Below, piece after piece: positions 47,001 to 58,370 of a DNA stretch of 64,000 nucleotides. Numbering within the stretch: position 1 is the first letter of the stretch; every line of letters begins with the position of its first letter. The DNA comes from Tipula vernalis (taxonomy: Eukaryota > Arthropoda > Insecta > Diptera > Tipulidae): positions 312,452,092-312,516,091 of the forward strand of contig OY282558.1 in the NCBI GenBank assembly GCA_958295665.1, in the 5' to 3' direction. Both the position numbers and the translations under genes were made by a program. Below the pieces are notes generated by a model. That model ran no database searches. It was given only the letters and a program-made list of their open reading frames with translations, and was not told the DNA's origin.

Positions 47001-47681
47001 CATAATACTTTAATTAAAGCTACAAATTATTTGTTAATTACAAGAAAAATATTTAATAATATTTAGTTGTTTATTGAATATACTTAAACAATTATAGTTT
47101 AAATACAATAGATTCACCAAATTAAAAATAGATTTTTTTTAAAATTATTTAAATAAATTTTATTTCAAAATTTAAATATAATTATTTAGACAATAATATC
47201 TTTATAAAGATTTTTAAGGTTAGCACAATATTATCTTTATAAAGGTTTTTGAAAGACATTTGATAATTTTGTTTAAATTTATTTGAAAAATGGCTTAATC
47301 TAATAGTAAAAGAATGTATTCTATGCTTGAATGTCATAATTATTGCGACCAAATAAATAAAATTGCCACTGCAATAATCAATTATTAATTAAACTGATAT
47401 GTCAAATCTGTCGTCATATTATGTAAACAGTTACTTTCTGGAATTAATTCTTAATTAATTTAGTGAAAATAATGTAAGCATATATTTTATAGGTATTACC
47501 ACTGATAATAAAATAGGTTTTTGGGAAATAAATTATTGTGAATTAATAATAATTTAAGAATTAGCCTTACACCAATTGTCTATGCTATTTGACATATACA
47601 TAATTTTTCACCACCATTGCCTCTTACGACGGTGGCATCTCTAGTGGCGCTATAACGCGCGAATAGCAATAAAATACTTAC
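44001..47681. other. Largely repeat-free AT-rich region, possibly host intron or UTR
   Basis: No transposon is recognised. From about 44700 to 45300 A/T homopolymers, CAGCAGCAAAAAA and mixed sequence resemble long untranslated or intronic sequence of a fly gene, but no splice pair or coding exon can be shown. TATA-type microsatellite phrases (ACATATATACATA) lie around 45470-45520. At 47190-47250 a 35-bp phrase with ATATCTTTATAAAGATTTTT is tandemly doubled. If the exon at 47682-47804 is real, this is its first intron. Confidence 0.4.
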
Positions 47682-47804
47682 ATCTAAATTCGCCAAAATT
47701 GAAATATGCTGTCGAAACGCCGCTCTTAATCCAATTTCATCATCCGGAATTATTGAGTCGACATCTCGGCTCCAACAAATACAGCAAGTGGTCGTATTCG
47801 ACAT
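47682..47804 (-). CDS. Candidate first coding exon of a host gene, possibly ZAD-type zinc finger
   Basis: On the minus strand an ATG at 47804-47802 (context GAAAAATG) opens a frame of exactly 41 codons to 47682, where GAT|GTAAGTATT is a near-consensus splice donor (GT at 47681-47680). The peptide begins MSNTTTCCICWSRDVDSIIP and continues with a charged, helical-looking stretch ending LANLD. Codon use is balanced and unlike the AT-rich noise around it. The early Cys-x-x-Cys would suit the first half of a ZAD domain, the insect zinc-finger-associated domain whose second Cys pair would lie in the next exon, but that is a guess. The frame stays open through the donor to 47580, so an unspliced 74-residue reading also exists. 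No second exon was found on the minus strand in the window. Confidence 0.5.
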
Positions 47805-48514
47805 TTTTCACTATTGTGATAAAAACATATTTCAATTATTCGCTAAGATAATCTCATATATAAATCACTAATAATCTTTTTCAAACAACAATCTTACACC
47901 TAGATCCAAAACTGGCGAGAATTCTCTCTTTGAGCCAGCTTGTTTTTCTTGCACCCAGAAAGAAATTTTAAAAATCAACTGCATAACCATAAAAAAAAAA
48001 ATTAAGATTTTAGAATTGCCTTAATTGCGTAACACCGCCTGCATTCATCACATATTTAGATAATCTTTACTCAACTAATTTTCTAATTACACTTTCACAT
48101 GATTCCCATCGAACTGTAAATTCTACAGAATTGCACGTTTTACAATAAACGGCGTTATGTTACACAAAACTCCACAAAAATGATTTGAAAACACTATTTC
48201 CCCATTCATATTTAATATATATGCCTCTTTCCTTTGCAATATTCAAATGCCCGTGGTATTTTTTGCCGGCACATATATTATATGGAAGATAACATATAGA
48301 CATACGGAAAATCAACGCCATTGTTCACAAATTCATATATTATGTCGGCCATTGATTCCATGTTTGTATTAATATTCCTATTCCTTCCTTATTTTTATGT
48401 CCGTAATTAAATTTCTCAAAATCTAAGCAATACAAGGCCATAGTCTAAAAAACGAAGCTTTTATATGGGAATTAGAAATGAGGGAAAAAACCAAACTTAT
48501 CATAGTAAAATACC
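47805..48514. other. Upstream flank of the candidate exon
   Basis: On the minus strand this would hold the 5' untranslated region and promoter. No clear TATA box or initiator was identified. No transposon is seen. Confidence 0.4.
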
Positions 48515-49697
48515 AGAGCCTTCTAGAGTATAGAGCCATAATCATAACTACGTATTTTTTAGAAGTTTTTTTTTTGGTATAACTGTTCAGTGATTTCCTT
48601 AGGAATCCATAGTAAAAATGATGTTTTTTAAAATATTATAAAAGTTTTCTGCATATCTTCAACAACAATATACAAGAAGGCTATTTGGTATTAAGTAAAT
48701 ATTAATTGCAGAAATATTAAAATTAAATTATTTCTAAAATATATTTTTGGAACTTTCATTTTGAAAAGTACATCAAAGTTGGCTCTGACGAACTAAAATA
48801 ATACTTGCTAAATTTATCTTTAGTTTTACTAGTATACGTTAAGATGTTTTAAATGTTTACAGAAAAATACGAAAAAAAATTATTTAATCACAAAATTATC
48901 ACACGTTCCTATATTTTGTGACTTTGTTTTGTTTTTTCTACAATTTTTGTACTTGAAATATCCCCAGGTGATAATTTTTGGTACGATTTTACCAAATTTT
49001 TACGGCCATCACTGCCATCTATGTAATGTATATTGACTTAATGACCAAACGAATTGTAGTAAGCTTTTATTTTAATTTAACCAGAATGCTGTTGTTATGA
49101 AATTTTTAAACGCATCTTTTTTTATGAAATCACTTTTTTTCTTAAGACAAAGTTTTAACTGAAAACGTCACGAATTGTTAATTATTATTTCTGAAATGCT
49201 TTCATAAATGTTTAAATTTCAACATACTAATAAATGTCGTTTAAGTAAATCGTTTTCATTTTCTTGTAAAAATTGATTAACTTAAACCAAAATTTAGTAA
49301 AAATTTCAAACAACAGCATTCTGGTCATATTGAAATAAAAGCTTACTACAATTCGTTTGGTCATTAAGTCGATATACATTACATAGATGGCAGTGATTGC
49401 AGTTAACATTTGGTAAAATCGTACCAAAAATTACCACCTGGAGAAATTTCAAGTTCAAAAATTGTTGGAATAGCAAAACAAAGTCACAAAATGTTAAAAA
49501 CTTGTGATAATTTTGCGATTAATAATTTTTTTTTGTATTTTTCTGTAAACATCTTAGACATCTGACGTACAAAGATAAATTTAGCAAGTATTATTTTAAC
49601 TCGTCAGAGCCAACTTTGATGTATTTTTCAAAATGAAAGTACGAAAAATATATTTTAGAAATAATTTAATTTTAATATTTCTGCAACTAATATCAGA
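48515..49697. mobile_element. Foldback copy of dispersed repeat family F (about 410-bp inverted arms)
   Basis: The left arm, about 48697-49113, and right arm, about 49290-49697, are long near-identical inverted repeats. Shared ordered phrases include GCAGAAATATTAAAATTAAA, CATCAAAGTTGGCTCTGACG, TACTTGCTAAATTTATCTTT, GGTACGATTTTACCAAAT, CACTGCCATCTATGTAATGT and CAGAATGCTGTTGTT. About 175 bp separate them. To the left, 48520-48632 carries an outer segment starting CAGAGCCTTCTAGAGTATAG that has no partner on the right. Related copies lie at 37157-37760 and 58741-58853. Either two copies inserted head-to-head or this is a true foldback transposon. Confidence 0.82.
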
Positions 49698-50440
49698 ACC
49701 ATCTCGATATGAATAGAGCCGGAATGTGAAAAATGAAGTTAAAATAAAGGACATACAAACACTAAAAATTAATTTATTTTAAACTTTAATTAAAAGTTAA
49801 ACCCAGCTAAATAATTTTTAATGAAATCTCTAAAAAACAACTCAATGCCTTACTTATTTGAAACATAGGCTTCAAATTTTCCTATTTTCCAGCAATAATC
49901 AAAAGAAAATATGAGAAATTTAATTAAAAAAACAATATACAACAATAACTAAATTAAGCGCGAAGGAAACAAAAGATCAAAACAATCTACCATGCTTCGC
50001 CAATTCAAAATAATTATAGAAAGATATTCGAATTCACGGGTGTAAAGTTTGTCCCAAAAACAAATACCATATACGTATACAAATCCAATAAGAATTTTCA
50101 AAATCAAATGTGTGTTAGTAAATTATACTGTAAAATTTAATATGTAAAGAGATAACTATACAATATTGAAAAGAGATATTATGATAAACGTATTTTCAAA
50201 TTCGGTGCATATAAGATTTTTATTTATTATTTAAATGTGAAGTTTTACCAAAAAATATTGACGAATGGACTATGTGCTCTAGCGGAGAAAAGTGAAATAT
50301 GTGATAAGTATATGGAAATATTTCTATTTAATTTTAATTTGGAAAAAGGAGTGTGCCTTGCAATAAACATCGAATTTTTTCTTTAGAATTTAAAATTTTT
50401 TATTAATTTTCAATTTAATAATTATTTTTTTTTCTTCTAG
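49698..50440. other. Spacer with one short dispersed segment
   Basis: At 50035-50105 the phrases GGGTGTAAAGTTTGTCCC and ATACGTATACAAATCC match the palindromic element family near 10.9 kb. The rest is AT-rich with no gene. Confidence 0.5.
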
Positions 50441-50553
50441 TTTTTTCTGCTTCGTGGTTATTTTTTTTCTGTGTGTTGTTCTTGTTAGTTTAATTTTATT
50501 TGTGTTTTTCTTTACAAGAAGTGTAACGCGAACTGTTGGTTCTGTCCATTATA

Positions 50554-51738
50554 ATGGCAGCCAACGTATGTTTTAAGTGTGACAGTGTTGCTCGGGATAA
50601 CGGAATATGGTGCAGTGGTCAATGCAATTTATTTATGCATTATAAATGTGCAGGCTTGAAGATATCAGCTTGTGACTTGATATCCAGTTCCAATAATGTA
50701 CATTGGTTCTGCGACAATTGCAACAATATTTTTAAAGTACATAATGATAAACTATCAGAATTAGCAATGCTTTGTAAAAACATTGATATGACAGTCAAAA
50801 ATATTGAAAAGTGTTCTAAGAGTAGTTTACTTTAACAAGATTCTGCTCAAAGTATTTATTTGTGCGCGAATGATTCACTCGGTAGTCATGATAAACAGTG
50901 TGATGATTTAAGCCGAAGTGATGTGAATGGTGATGTATATGTGTCGGTACCTGAAAGTCTGCCAAACGTGGCAATTACAGCACATGCTATTTTAACTGAT
51001 GAAATTCTTCCAAATAATTCCACAAATGTAACTGTTTCGGTACCTCGACCATCAGCTGGTACGATACCATGGAATGTTTCACCAGCCAGTTGCCAATCTG
51101 TTTCTAATACAATTGGATTTCCGATTTGACAATCTACATCTGAAACTAGTTCATTGCCGATTTGTCAACAGATGCATCGATCTGTTGATATACTGTGTAA
51201 AAAAAATGCCTGCTTTGCCGCTGTTTCTGCACAAAATGAACTAGTACCTGCAGTCAAGGATAAACAGAGACCCAATGGTAACAAAAACCTTGCGGGTAAT
51301 GGACGTTTTAACCAACATATGTCGTCGTCACGAACTACTAGATCTAAGGGTTCGTCATCCACAACAAATGCTGAGACTGTTGCTGCTACCCAATCAGTAA
51401 GTGTTATTAATAATATCAATTCTCCCAAAATTATTATTGGGAGTGGTGGTCTCGATGCTACTCTGCGCCCTGTCGAACCTGTTAAATGGATTTTTGGTTC
51501 ACGTCTGTGCAAGGATGTTGCTGATGATGATATGTTTCGGTATTTGAAAAATAAATTTGAGATTGATAAACCCTTCTTGGTTCGGATGAGGCAAAGGGAT
51601 GACCGTGACTATGTTTCATTTAAAATTGGTATTCCTGAGAATAAATTCAACCGGCTGATGGACCCCTCATTGTGGCCTCCTGGTGTATATATTAAAGAAT
51701 TTTTAAATTATCGTCGGAATTCGTCGAATCATTTTTAA
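50554..51738 (+). pseudogene. LINE ORF1 with N-terminal PHD-like zinc finger, two nonsense codons
   Basis: The likely start is the ATG at 50554. Residues 5-60 hold the finger: C..C, GIWCSGQC, MHYKCAGL, then WFCDNC, a Cys4-His-Cys3-like pattern. A low-complexity Ser/Thr/Asn-rich linker follows, and a conserved C-terminal block (about 51480-51720) contains KWIFGSRLCKDVADDDMFRY and DRDYVSFKIGIP. All pieces lie in one frame of 395 codons. TAA at 50833-50835 and TGA at 51127-51129 interrupt it, so only two base changes separate it from an open ORF. Such ORF1 proteins bind the element's RNA; the PHD-type fold may serve protein contacts. Confidence 0.8.
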
Positions 51739-51842
51739 GTACCTCGGTCGGCTTTAACTGTTTAAAACCAGCATTTAACTCAAAGTCAAGTTAAGTTCTA
51801 GTAAATTCTAATACTTATCATTGTAAACATTCTGTAACCAAC

Positions 51843-54633
51843 ATCTTTAGTTTCTCTGTTGTCCATTAAAACATTCGTAGCATGCGCGAAAATTTTGATA
51901 AACTCGTTGTAAATTTGAGTTCATTTGATGAATACCCACCTATTATTTTTCTTTCGGAAATTTGGATTTTTGATCATGAGTTAAATTATTATAATCTTTC
52001 TAATTATGAATTGGTTGCTGTAACAATAATTATAGAGCGGGTGGTGTTTGTGCTTTTTACGATTCAAGTTTGCAATGTGTTAGTGAAGCTATTTCTTTAA
52101 ATTCTGCGGATGTTTTAAAGTTATCTGTTTCATTACATAATAATAATTATATTTTTGTTTGTGTGTATCGCCTACAATTTATTCCAATTTCATCATTTAT
52201 TTGTGAGTTTTCAAATTTCATCTCGAAAATTAAAAATCAAAATGTAATAATTGTTGGTGATTTGAACATTGATATTTTGAACTTTCCAGCTTCCTGTAAT
52301 GATTATATTTTTATGTTTTCGTCAAATGGATTTCTGTCACTTATTAATTCTTCCACAAGAGTTACTAGTAATACTGCTACTTGCATTGATCACTGTTTTG
52401 TCCGTGTTAATAGTTGTGCTACCTTGGATGTATCATTGCATAATTTACACATTACGGACCATGATTTGGTTTAAATTGATATAGAGGTTCTTGGAAATTA
52501 TGTTAACGAAAAAGAATTGGCGTATAGCAAATTTGATGTTACTAAATTTGAATCATTAATCTCGTCACTTGATTTTTCTAGTTTATTAAGTCTAAGTAAC
52601 CCCACATCAATTTTGACCAATATGGTTTCAATGCTTTCAAAAGTAGCTGATTCATGTTCCAAAAATGTAATTAGGCATAATTCAAACATAAAGCTTAAAC
52701 CGTGGATTTCTAACAAGTTGGTACTTTTAATAAATAAAAGGAAAAAAATTCAACTTAAATGTAAAAAACATCCGGCGAATAAAAAACTGTATAAGTATTA
52801 TCTCAAATTGTGTAGCGGAATCAATGATTCTATAGTTTCTGTTAAAGACAACTATTTTAGTAGGAAATTTAATGAATGTGGTAAAGATTGCAAAATGACC
52901 TGGTCGGTTGTTAATGATATTTTGTGCGGGAATTTGAGTAGAACTAATCACAAATGAATTTTGTCAATTAACTCAGAGATTCTGTCTGACTCTGTATCAA
53001 TTACTAACGATTTTGGTTTTTATTTCTCTAAAATCGTTAGCGATTTAGGATCTTCTAACTTTTCTGCCCAAAGTATGAGTCCTAATGATTGTTCTTACTC
53101 TACTGAAATGTTGAATACATTTTTTATTAATCCAGTCGAGGAATCAGAGATTATTTGTATTATTAATGGACTTAAATCTAGTAATGCACTTGACATTCTT
53201 GGTCTTAGCTCGAATATGCTAAAATTAGTGGTTATAGCAATTGCGCCAGTTTTAGTACAATTCAATAACCAATGTTTTGTAAATGGTGTTATCCCTAATG
53301 TTTTAAAAACTGCAATTGTTATCCCTTTGTTTAAAAAGGGTGATATCATTATTAAGGACAATTATCGGCCCATTGCATTGCAACCCACAATTTTGAAGAT
53401 CGTTGAAAAATCGATAAAATCCCGTATTGAGAAGTTTTTGGACAAATTTGAGTTTCTTAGTCCTCATCAACACGGCTTTAGATCTGGCAAAAGTACTGAA
53501 TCTGCGTTAATTAATTTCTTAAATGTAATTCATATTAATCTGAATGAGAAGAAGTTTGTTGGTGCAGTCTTCATCGATATAAAGAGAGCCTTTGATATGG
53601 TGGATCATAATCATCTTCTGCGTAGCCTCCAGTCTATTGGTTTTAGAGGTGTATCACAGAAATGGTTGAAGTCTTATCTCAGTAATCGAATATTTATGGT
53701 TAGGATTAATAAATCGTAAAGCATTCCATTTATTATTGTACATGGTGTTCCCCAGGGTTCTGTTCTTGGTCCTATCTTGTTTTTAATTTATATAAATTCA
53801 ATTTTTAACTTAAACTTAAACGGTAAAATTGTTGCTTTTGCTGATGATATTGCATTAAGTTATTTTGATTTGACTGTTAATGACCTAACTAACCAAATAA
53901 ATGCTGAAATGAAATTTCTTCACACATGGCTTGATAATCACTCCATGCTCTTAAGTGAAAAAACAAAGATAATGTTCTTCAAATTGGTTGGTGATCCTTA
54001 TCGAAGTTTCATCCCTGAGATTTTTTATCATGTACGTAATTGTGACTTACGTAATTGTAGCAGTCTTTGCATTAAAATTGAAAATGTTCGTTAAGTTAAA
54101 TATTTCGGATTGAACGTTGATGCAAATTTAAACTGGAAATCACATGTTCAAGTTGTCAAAAATCCAGTTAATTCTGCATTACGTGCAATTTGTTAGATAC
54201 GATGGTTTACCATGTTGGGGTGGAGTTTATTTTGATACCATTGAACCGTTATTAATTTTACAAAAGTATATTATTCGGGTTATGTTTTTTAAGCGTCGAT
54301 ACGATCATTCTTGGCCTATTTTCAATGCATGCAAAATTCTGCCTTTACAGCACCTATATATTTTTAAAGTTTTAAGATTGTTTTATTTGCGAAGTTTTCA
54401 TCGGTTGCCGCGAATTGTTTACACATATCAAGTTCGGAATAATTATCGAATTTGTACGCTGTTACCCATTTTCATCTGAATTATTTCGTAAATATTATAT
54501 AGTTTCTGCGCCCACTTTTTTTAATCGATTGCCGCTTCATATAAGAACGATGATTTGTGATAGGAAATTTTTGCGTTTGGTCAAAGACTGGATACTAGAA
54601 ACTAACGATGTGGGGTTTATGTTTGCTAAATAA
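51843..54633 (+). pseudogene. LINE ORF2: endonuclease and reverse transcriptase, broken
   Basis: The endonuclease begins with a nonsense codon (TAA 51867-51869) just before NIRSMRENFDKL; then FLSEIW, VGDLNIDILNF (about 52255) and ITDHDLV (about 52450). A frameshift lies near 52030-52070. In one frame from 52070, with stops at 52472-52474, 52955-52957, 53717-53719 and 54092-54094, the reverse transcriptase reads TAIVIPLFKKGD, NYRPIALQPTILKIVEKSI, HGFRSGKSTESALINFL, FIDIKRAFDMVDH, HGVPQGSVLGPILFLIYINS and FADD at 53837-53848. After about 54190 a deletion and frame changes (about 54200 and 54470) precede the C-terminal PCWGGVYFDTI and FNRLPLHIRTM segments. It ends at 54633. Confidence 0.87.
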
Positions 54634-54882
54634 TTTTTGTTTTGTATAATTTTCTTTTTCTTTTAATGTACTGTGGTTTTTAATCTTTTGTCTTTATTAT
54701 ATTTTTTTTTGTAAATTTAATTTTTAACACTTGGGAAATCGTAACTGTCGTTTTGACAAAGATTATCCAATCTTCTTAACCACACTTTTTTTTTTCTTGT
54801 ATGAGTTTATAAAAAAAAATTAAAATAATTGTATATTTGAATGGTTGAGAGAAATAAATAAATAAAATAAATAAATTAAGTT

Positions 54883-55142
54883 AATATCTAATTAATTAAT
54901 TTGTAGTTTAAAGTGTGATTCTCGTTTACTTGATTGAACCATTTTATCGTTTTAAATGTAATCTTTTTGAAACATTTATTTTTTTAGTAACATTAGTTTA
55001 ATATCAAATTTCTTCTATTTTTAAAAAAACTTTTGGCATTTAAAATTATGAAATATTACGAAATGAATCAAACATACCAAAATGACACTTTAAAGTGCAT
55101 AGTGGATTAACAAGATGCACCATTCTTTAAAATTTTAACAGG
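54883..55142. other. Short AT-rich spacer before the satellite
   Basis: Nothing is recognised. Confidence 0.5.
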
Positions 55143-55247
55143 GTAATGTTTCAAGAACCAATCGAGCCATAAGAAATTTTCAAACGGAGGGGTTGAATAT
55201 GTTTAATAATTTTTTGAAGGTAGTATCGATTTTATTTGTTTGAGGCA
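55143..55247 (-). repeat. Inverted partial satellite unit at the left array edge
   Basis: Read on the complement, this segment matches the array unit from CTCAAACAAATAAAATCGAT through TTCATCCCCTCCG-type sequence to CTCGATTGGTTC. It is therefore one partial 173-bp unit in reverse orientation, directly before the forward array. It is more diverged than interior units. Confidence 0.9.
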
Positions 55248-58037
55248 TGATTTTATTTGTTTTAACTCTAGGATATCTTATGTTGACCGATTCGTAAATT
55301 ACTCAAACAAATAAAATCGATACGATGTTCAAAAAAATATTAAACATTTTCATCCCCTCCGTTTTAAAATAGCTTATAGCTCGATTGGTTCATGAAACAC
55401 TAGGCTATCATTTGTATATATGGTCATTATCCGACAAACTCTAGGATATCTTATATTGACCGATTCGTAAACTACTCAAACAAATAAAATCTATACGACG
55501 TTTAAAAAATTATTAAACATTTTCATCCCCTCCTTTTGGAAATGGCTTATGGCTCGATTGGTTCATGAAACATAAGGCTATCATTTTTATGTATGGTCAT
55601 TACCCGACAAACTCTAGGATATCTTATATTGACCGATTCGTAAACTACTCAAACAAATAAAATCGATACGACGTTCAAAAAATTATTAAACATTTTCATC
55701 CCCTCCGTTAGGAAATGGCTTATGGCTTGATTATTTCATGAAAGACTAGGCTATCATTTGTATGTATGGTCATTACCCGACAAACTCTAGGATATCTGAT
55801 ATTGACCGATTCGTAAACTACTCAAACAAATAAAATCGATACGACGTTCAAAAAATTATTAAACATTTTCATCCCCTCCGGTTGGAAATGGCTTATGGCT
55901 CGATTGGTTCATGAAACATAAGGCTATCATTTGTATATATGGTCATTACCCGACAAACTCTAGGATATCTGATATTGACCGATTCGTAAACTACTCAAAC
56001 AAATAAAATCGATACGACGTTCAAAAAATTATTAAACATTTTCATCCTCACCGTTTGGAAATAGCTTATGGCTCGATTGGTTCACGAAACATAGGGCTAT
56101 CATTTGTATGTATGGTCATTACCCGACAAACTCTAGAATATCTTATATTGACCGATTCGTAAACTACTCAAACAAATAAAATCGATACGACGTTCAAAAA
56201 ATTATTAAACATTTTCATCCCCTCCGTTTGGAAATGGCTTATGGCTCGATTGGTTCATGAAAGACTAGGCTATCATTTGTTTATATGTTCATTACTCGAC
56301 AAACTCTAAGATATCTGATATTGACCGATTCGTAAACTACTCAAACAAATAAAATTGTTACGACGTTCAAAAAATTATTAAACATTTTCATCCCCTCCGT
56401 TTGAAAATAGCTTATGGTTCGATTGGTCCATGAAAGACTAGGCTATCATTTGTATGTATGGTCATTACCCGACAAACTCTAGGATATCTGATATTGACCG
56501 ATTCGTAAACTACTCAAACAAATAAAATCGTTACGACGTTCAAAAAATTATTAAACATTTTCATCCCCTCCGTTTGGAAATGGCTTATGGCTCGATTGGT
56601 TCATGAAAGACTAGGCTATCATTTGTATGTATGGTCATTACCCGACATACTCTAGGATATCTTATATTGACCGATTCGTAAACTACTCAAATAAATAAAA
56701 TCGATACGACGTTCAAAAAATTATTAAACATTTTCATCCCCTCCGGTTGGAAATGGCTTATGGCACCATTGGTTCATGAAACATAAGGCTATCATTTGTA
56801 TATATGGTCATTACCCGACAAACTCTAGAATATCTTATATTAACCGATTCGTAAACTACTCAAACAAATAAAATCGATACGACGTTCAAAAAATTATTTA
56901 ACATTTTCATCCTCACCGTTTGGAAACCGCTTATGGCTCGATTGGTTCACGAAACATAAGGCTATCATTTGTATGTATGGTTATTACCCGACAAACTCTA
57001 GGTATCTGATATTGACCGATTCGTAAACTACTCAAACAAATAAAATCGTTACGACGTTCAAAAAATTATTAAACATTTTTATCTCCTCAGGTTGGAAATG
57101 GCTTATGGCTCGATTGGTTCATGAAACATAAGGCTATCATTTGTATATATGGTCATTACCCGACCAACTCTAGGATATCTGATATTGACCGATTCGTAAA
57201 CTACTTAAACAAATAAAATCGATACGACGTTCAAAAAATTATTAAACATTTTCATCCTCACCGTTTGGAAATAGCTTATGGCTCGATTGGTTTATGAAAG
57301 ACTAGGCTATCTTTTGTTTACATGGTCATTACCCGACAAACTCTAGGATATCTGATATTGACCGATTCGTAAACTACTCAAACAAATAAAATCGATACGA
57401 AGTTCAAAAAATTACTAAACTTTTTTATCCCCTCCGTTTGGAAATAGCTTATAGCTCGATTGGTTCATGAAGCACTAGGCTATCATTTGTATTTATGGTC
57501 ATTACTCGACAAACTCTAGGATATCTGATATTGACCGATTCGTAAACTACTCAAACAAATAAAATCGATACGACGTTCAAAAAATTATTAAACATTTTCA
57601 TCCCCTCCGGTTGGAAATGGCTTATGGCTCGATTGGTTCATGAAACATAAGGCTATCATTTTTATATATGGTCATTACCCGACAAACTCTAGGATATCTG
57701 ATATTGACCGATTCGTAAACTACTCAAACAAATAAAATCGATACGACGTTCAAAAAATTATTTAACATTTTCATCCCCTCCGTTTGGAAATGGCTAATGG
57801 CTCGATTGGTCCATGTAAGACTAGGCTATCATTTGTATATATGGTAATTACCCGACAAACTCTAGGATATCTGATATTGACCGATTCGTAAACTACTCAA
57901 ATAAATAAAATCGTTACGACGTTCAAAAAATTATTAAACATTTTTATCCCCACCGTTTGGAAATGGCTTATGGCTCGATTGGTTCACGAAACATAAGGCT
58001 ATCATTTGTATTTATGGTCTTTACCCGACAAACTCTA
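55248..58037 (+). repeat. Satellite array, 173-bp unit, about 16 copies
   Basis: The landmark GACCGATTCGTAAA starts at 55285, 55458, 55631, 55804, 55977, 56150, 56323, 56496, 56669, 56842 (as AACCGATTCG), 57014, 57187, 57360, 57533, 57706 and 57879. The step is 173 bp every time except once, 172. Units also share CTCAAACAAATAAAATCGAT, GACGTTCAAAAAATTATTAA, TCATCCCCTCCG, CTCGATTGGTTCATGAAA and GACAAACTCTAGGATATC. The array ends abruptly inside a unit at 58037 (ACTCTA). Variable sites (GATACG/GTTACG, ACATAAGG/GACTAGG, CCGGTTGG/CCGTTTGG) fall into unit types. The length is near one nucleosome repeat; no transcription unit is visible. Confidence 0.97.
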
Positions 58038-58221
58038 CAACTCTTCGTGGGTAATTAAATTTATTAATTTTGTATCTTTTCCACAATTTTTGTTCCTGAA
58101 AATTGCACTCAAAATTCTTATAAGAAATTATTATAATAGTGCATATTCTAATACATGCTTATTTTTGTTATTTGGGACAAACTTTACAGCCGTTCGAATT
58201 CACATTTGAATGGAGGCAATA

Positions 58222-58368
58222 TTCGTATTTCCATGAGAATTTTAAAACAACAAATGCTCGCGACAGACGAATTAAATAATTCAAACCAAAAGTTTGAATT
58301 ATTTAATTCATTCATAATTTTAGTTATACCTTTATATTCGAATTAAATTTCTCTCATGGAAATACAGC
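58222..58368. mobile_element. 147-bp MITE with TA flanks and a perfect internal hairpin
   Basis: Ends share GTATTTCCATGAGA in inverted orientation and are flanked by TA (58220-58221 and 58369-58370). The terminus matches that of the 408-bp element at 33.6 kb. Inside, GAATTAAATAATTCAAAC (58269-58286) pairs perfectly with 58292-58309 around a 5-base loop. Confidence 0.75.
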
Positions 58369-58370
58369 TA

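Larger units (their letters stand above)
50441..54882 (+). mobile_element. CR1/L2-like non-LTR retrotransposon with PHD-finger ORF1, inactive
   Basis: ORF1 (50554-51738) and ORF2 (about 51843-54633) are followed by a T-rich 3' untranslated region and a tail of (AAATA)n at about 54850-54880. The left boundary is approximate; a T-rich leader begins about 50441. A PHD-type zinc finger in ORF1 together with an apurinic endonuclease and no RNase H fits the CR1/L2/Crack group. Damage is mostly point stops, with a few frameshifts and one deletion in the C-terminal region, so the copy is moderately old. Confidence 0.83.

Noticed and set aside
55248..58037. Centromere-protein-B-type box in the satellite
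   Set aside because: No match to the TTCG....A..CGGG pattern was seen in any unit.
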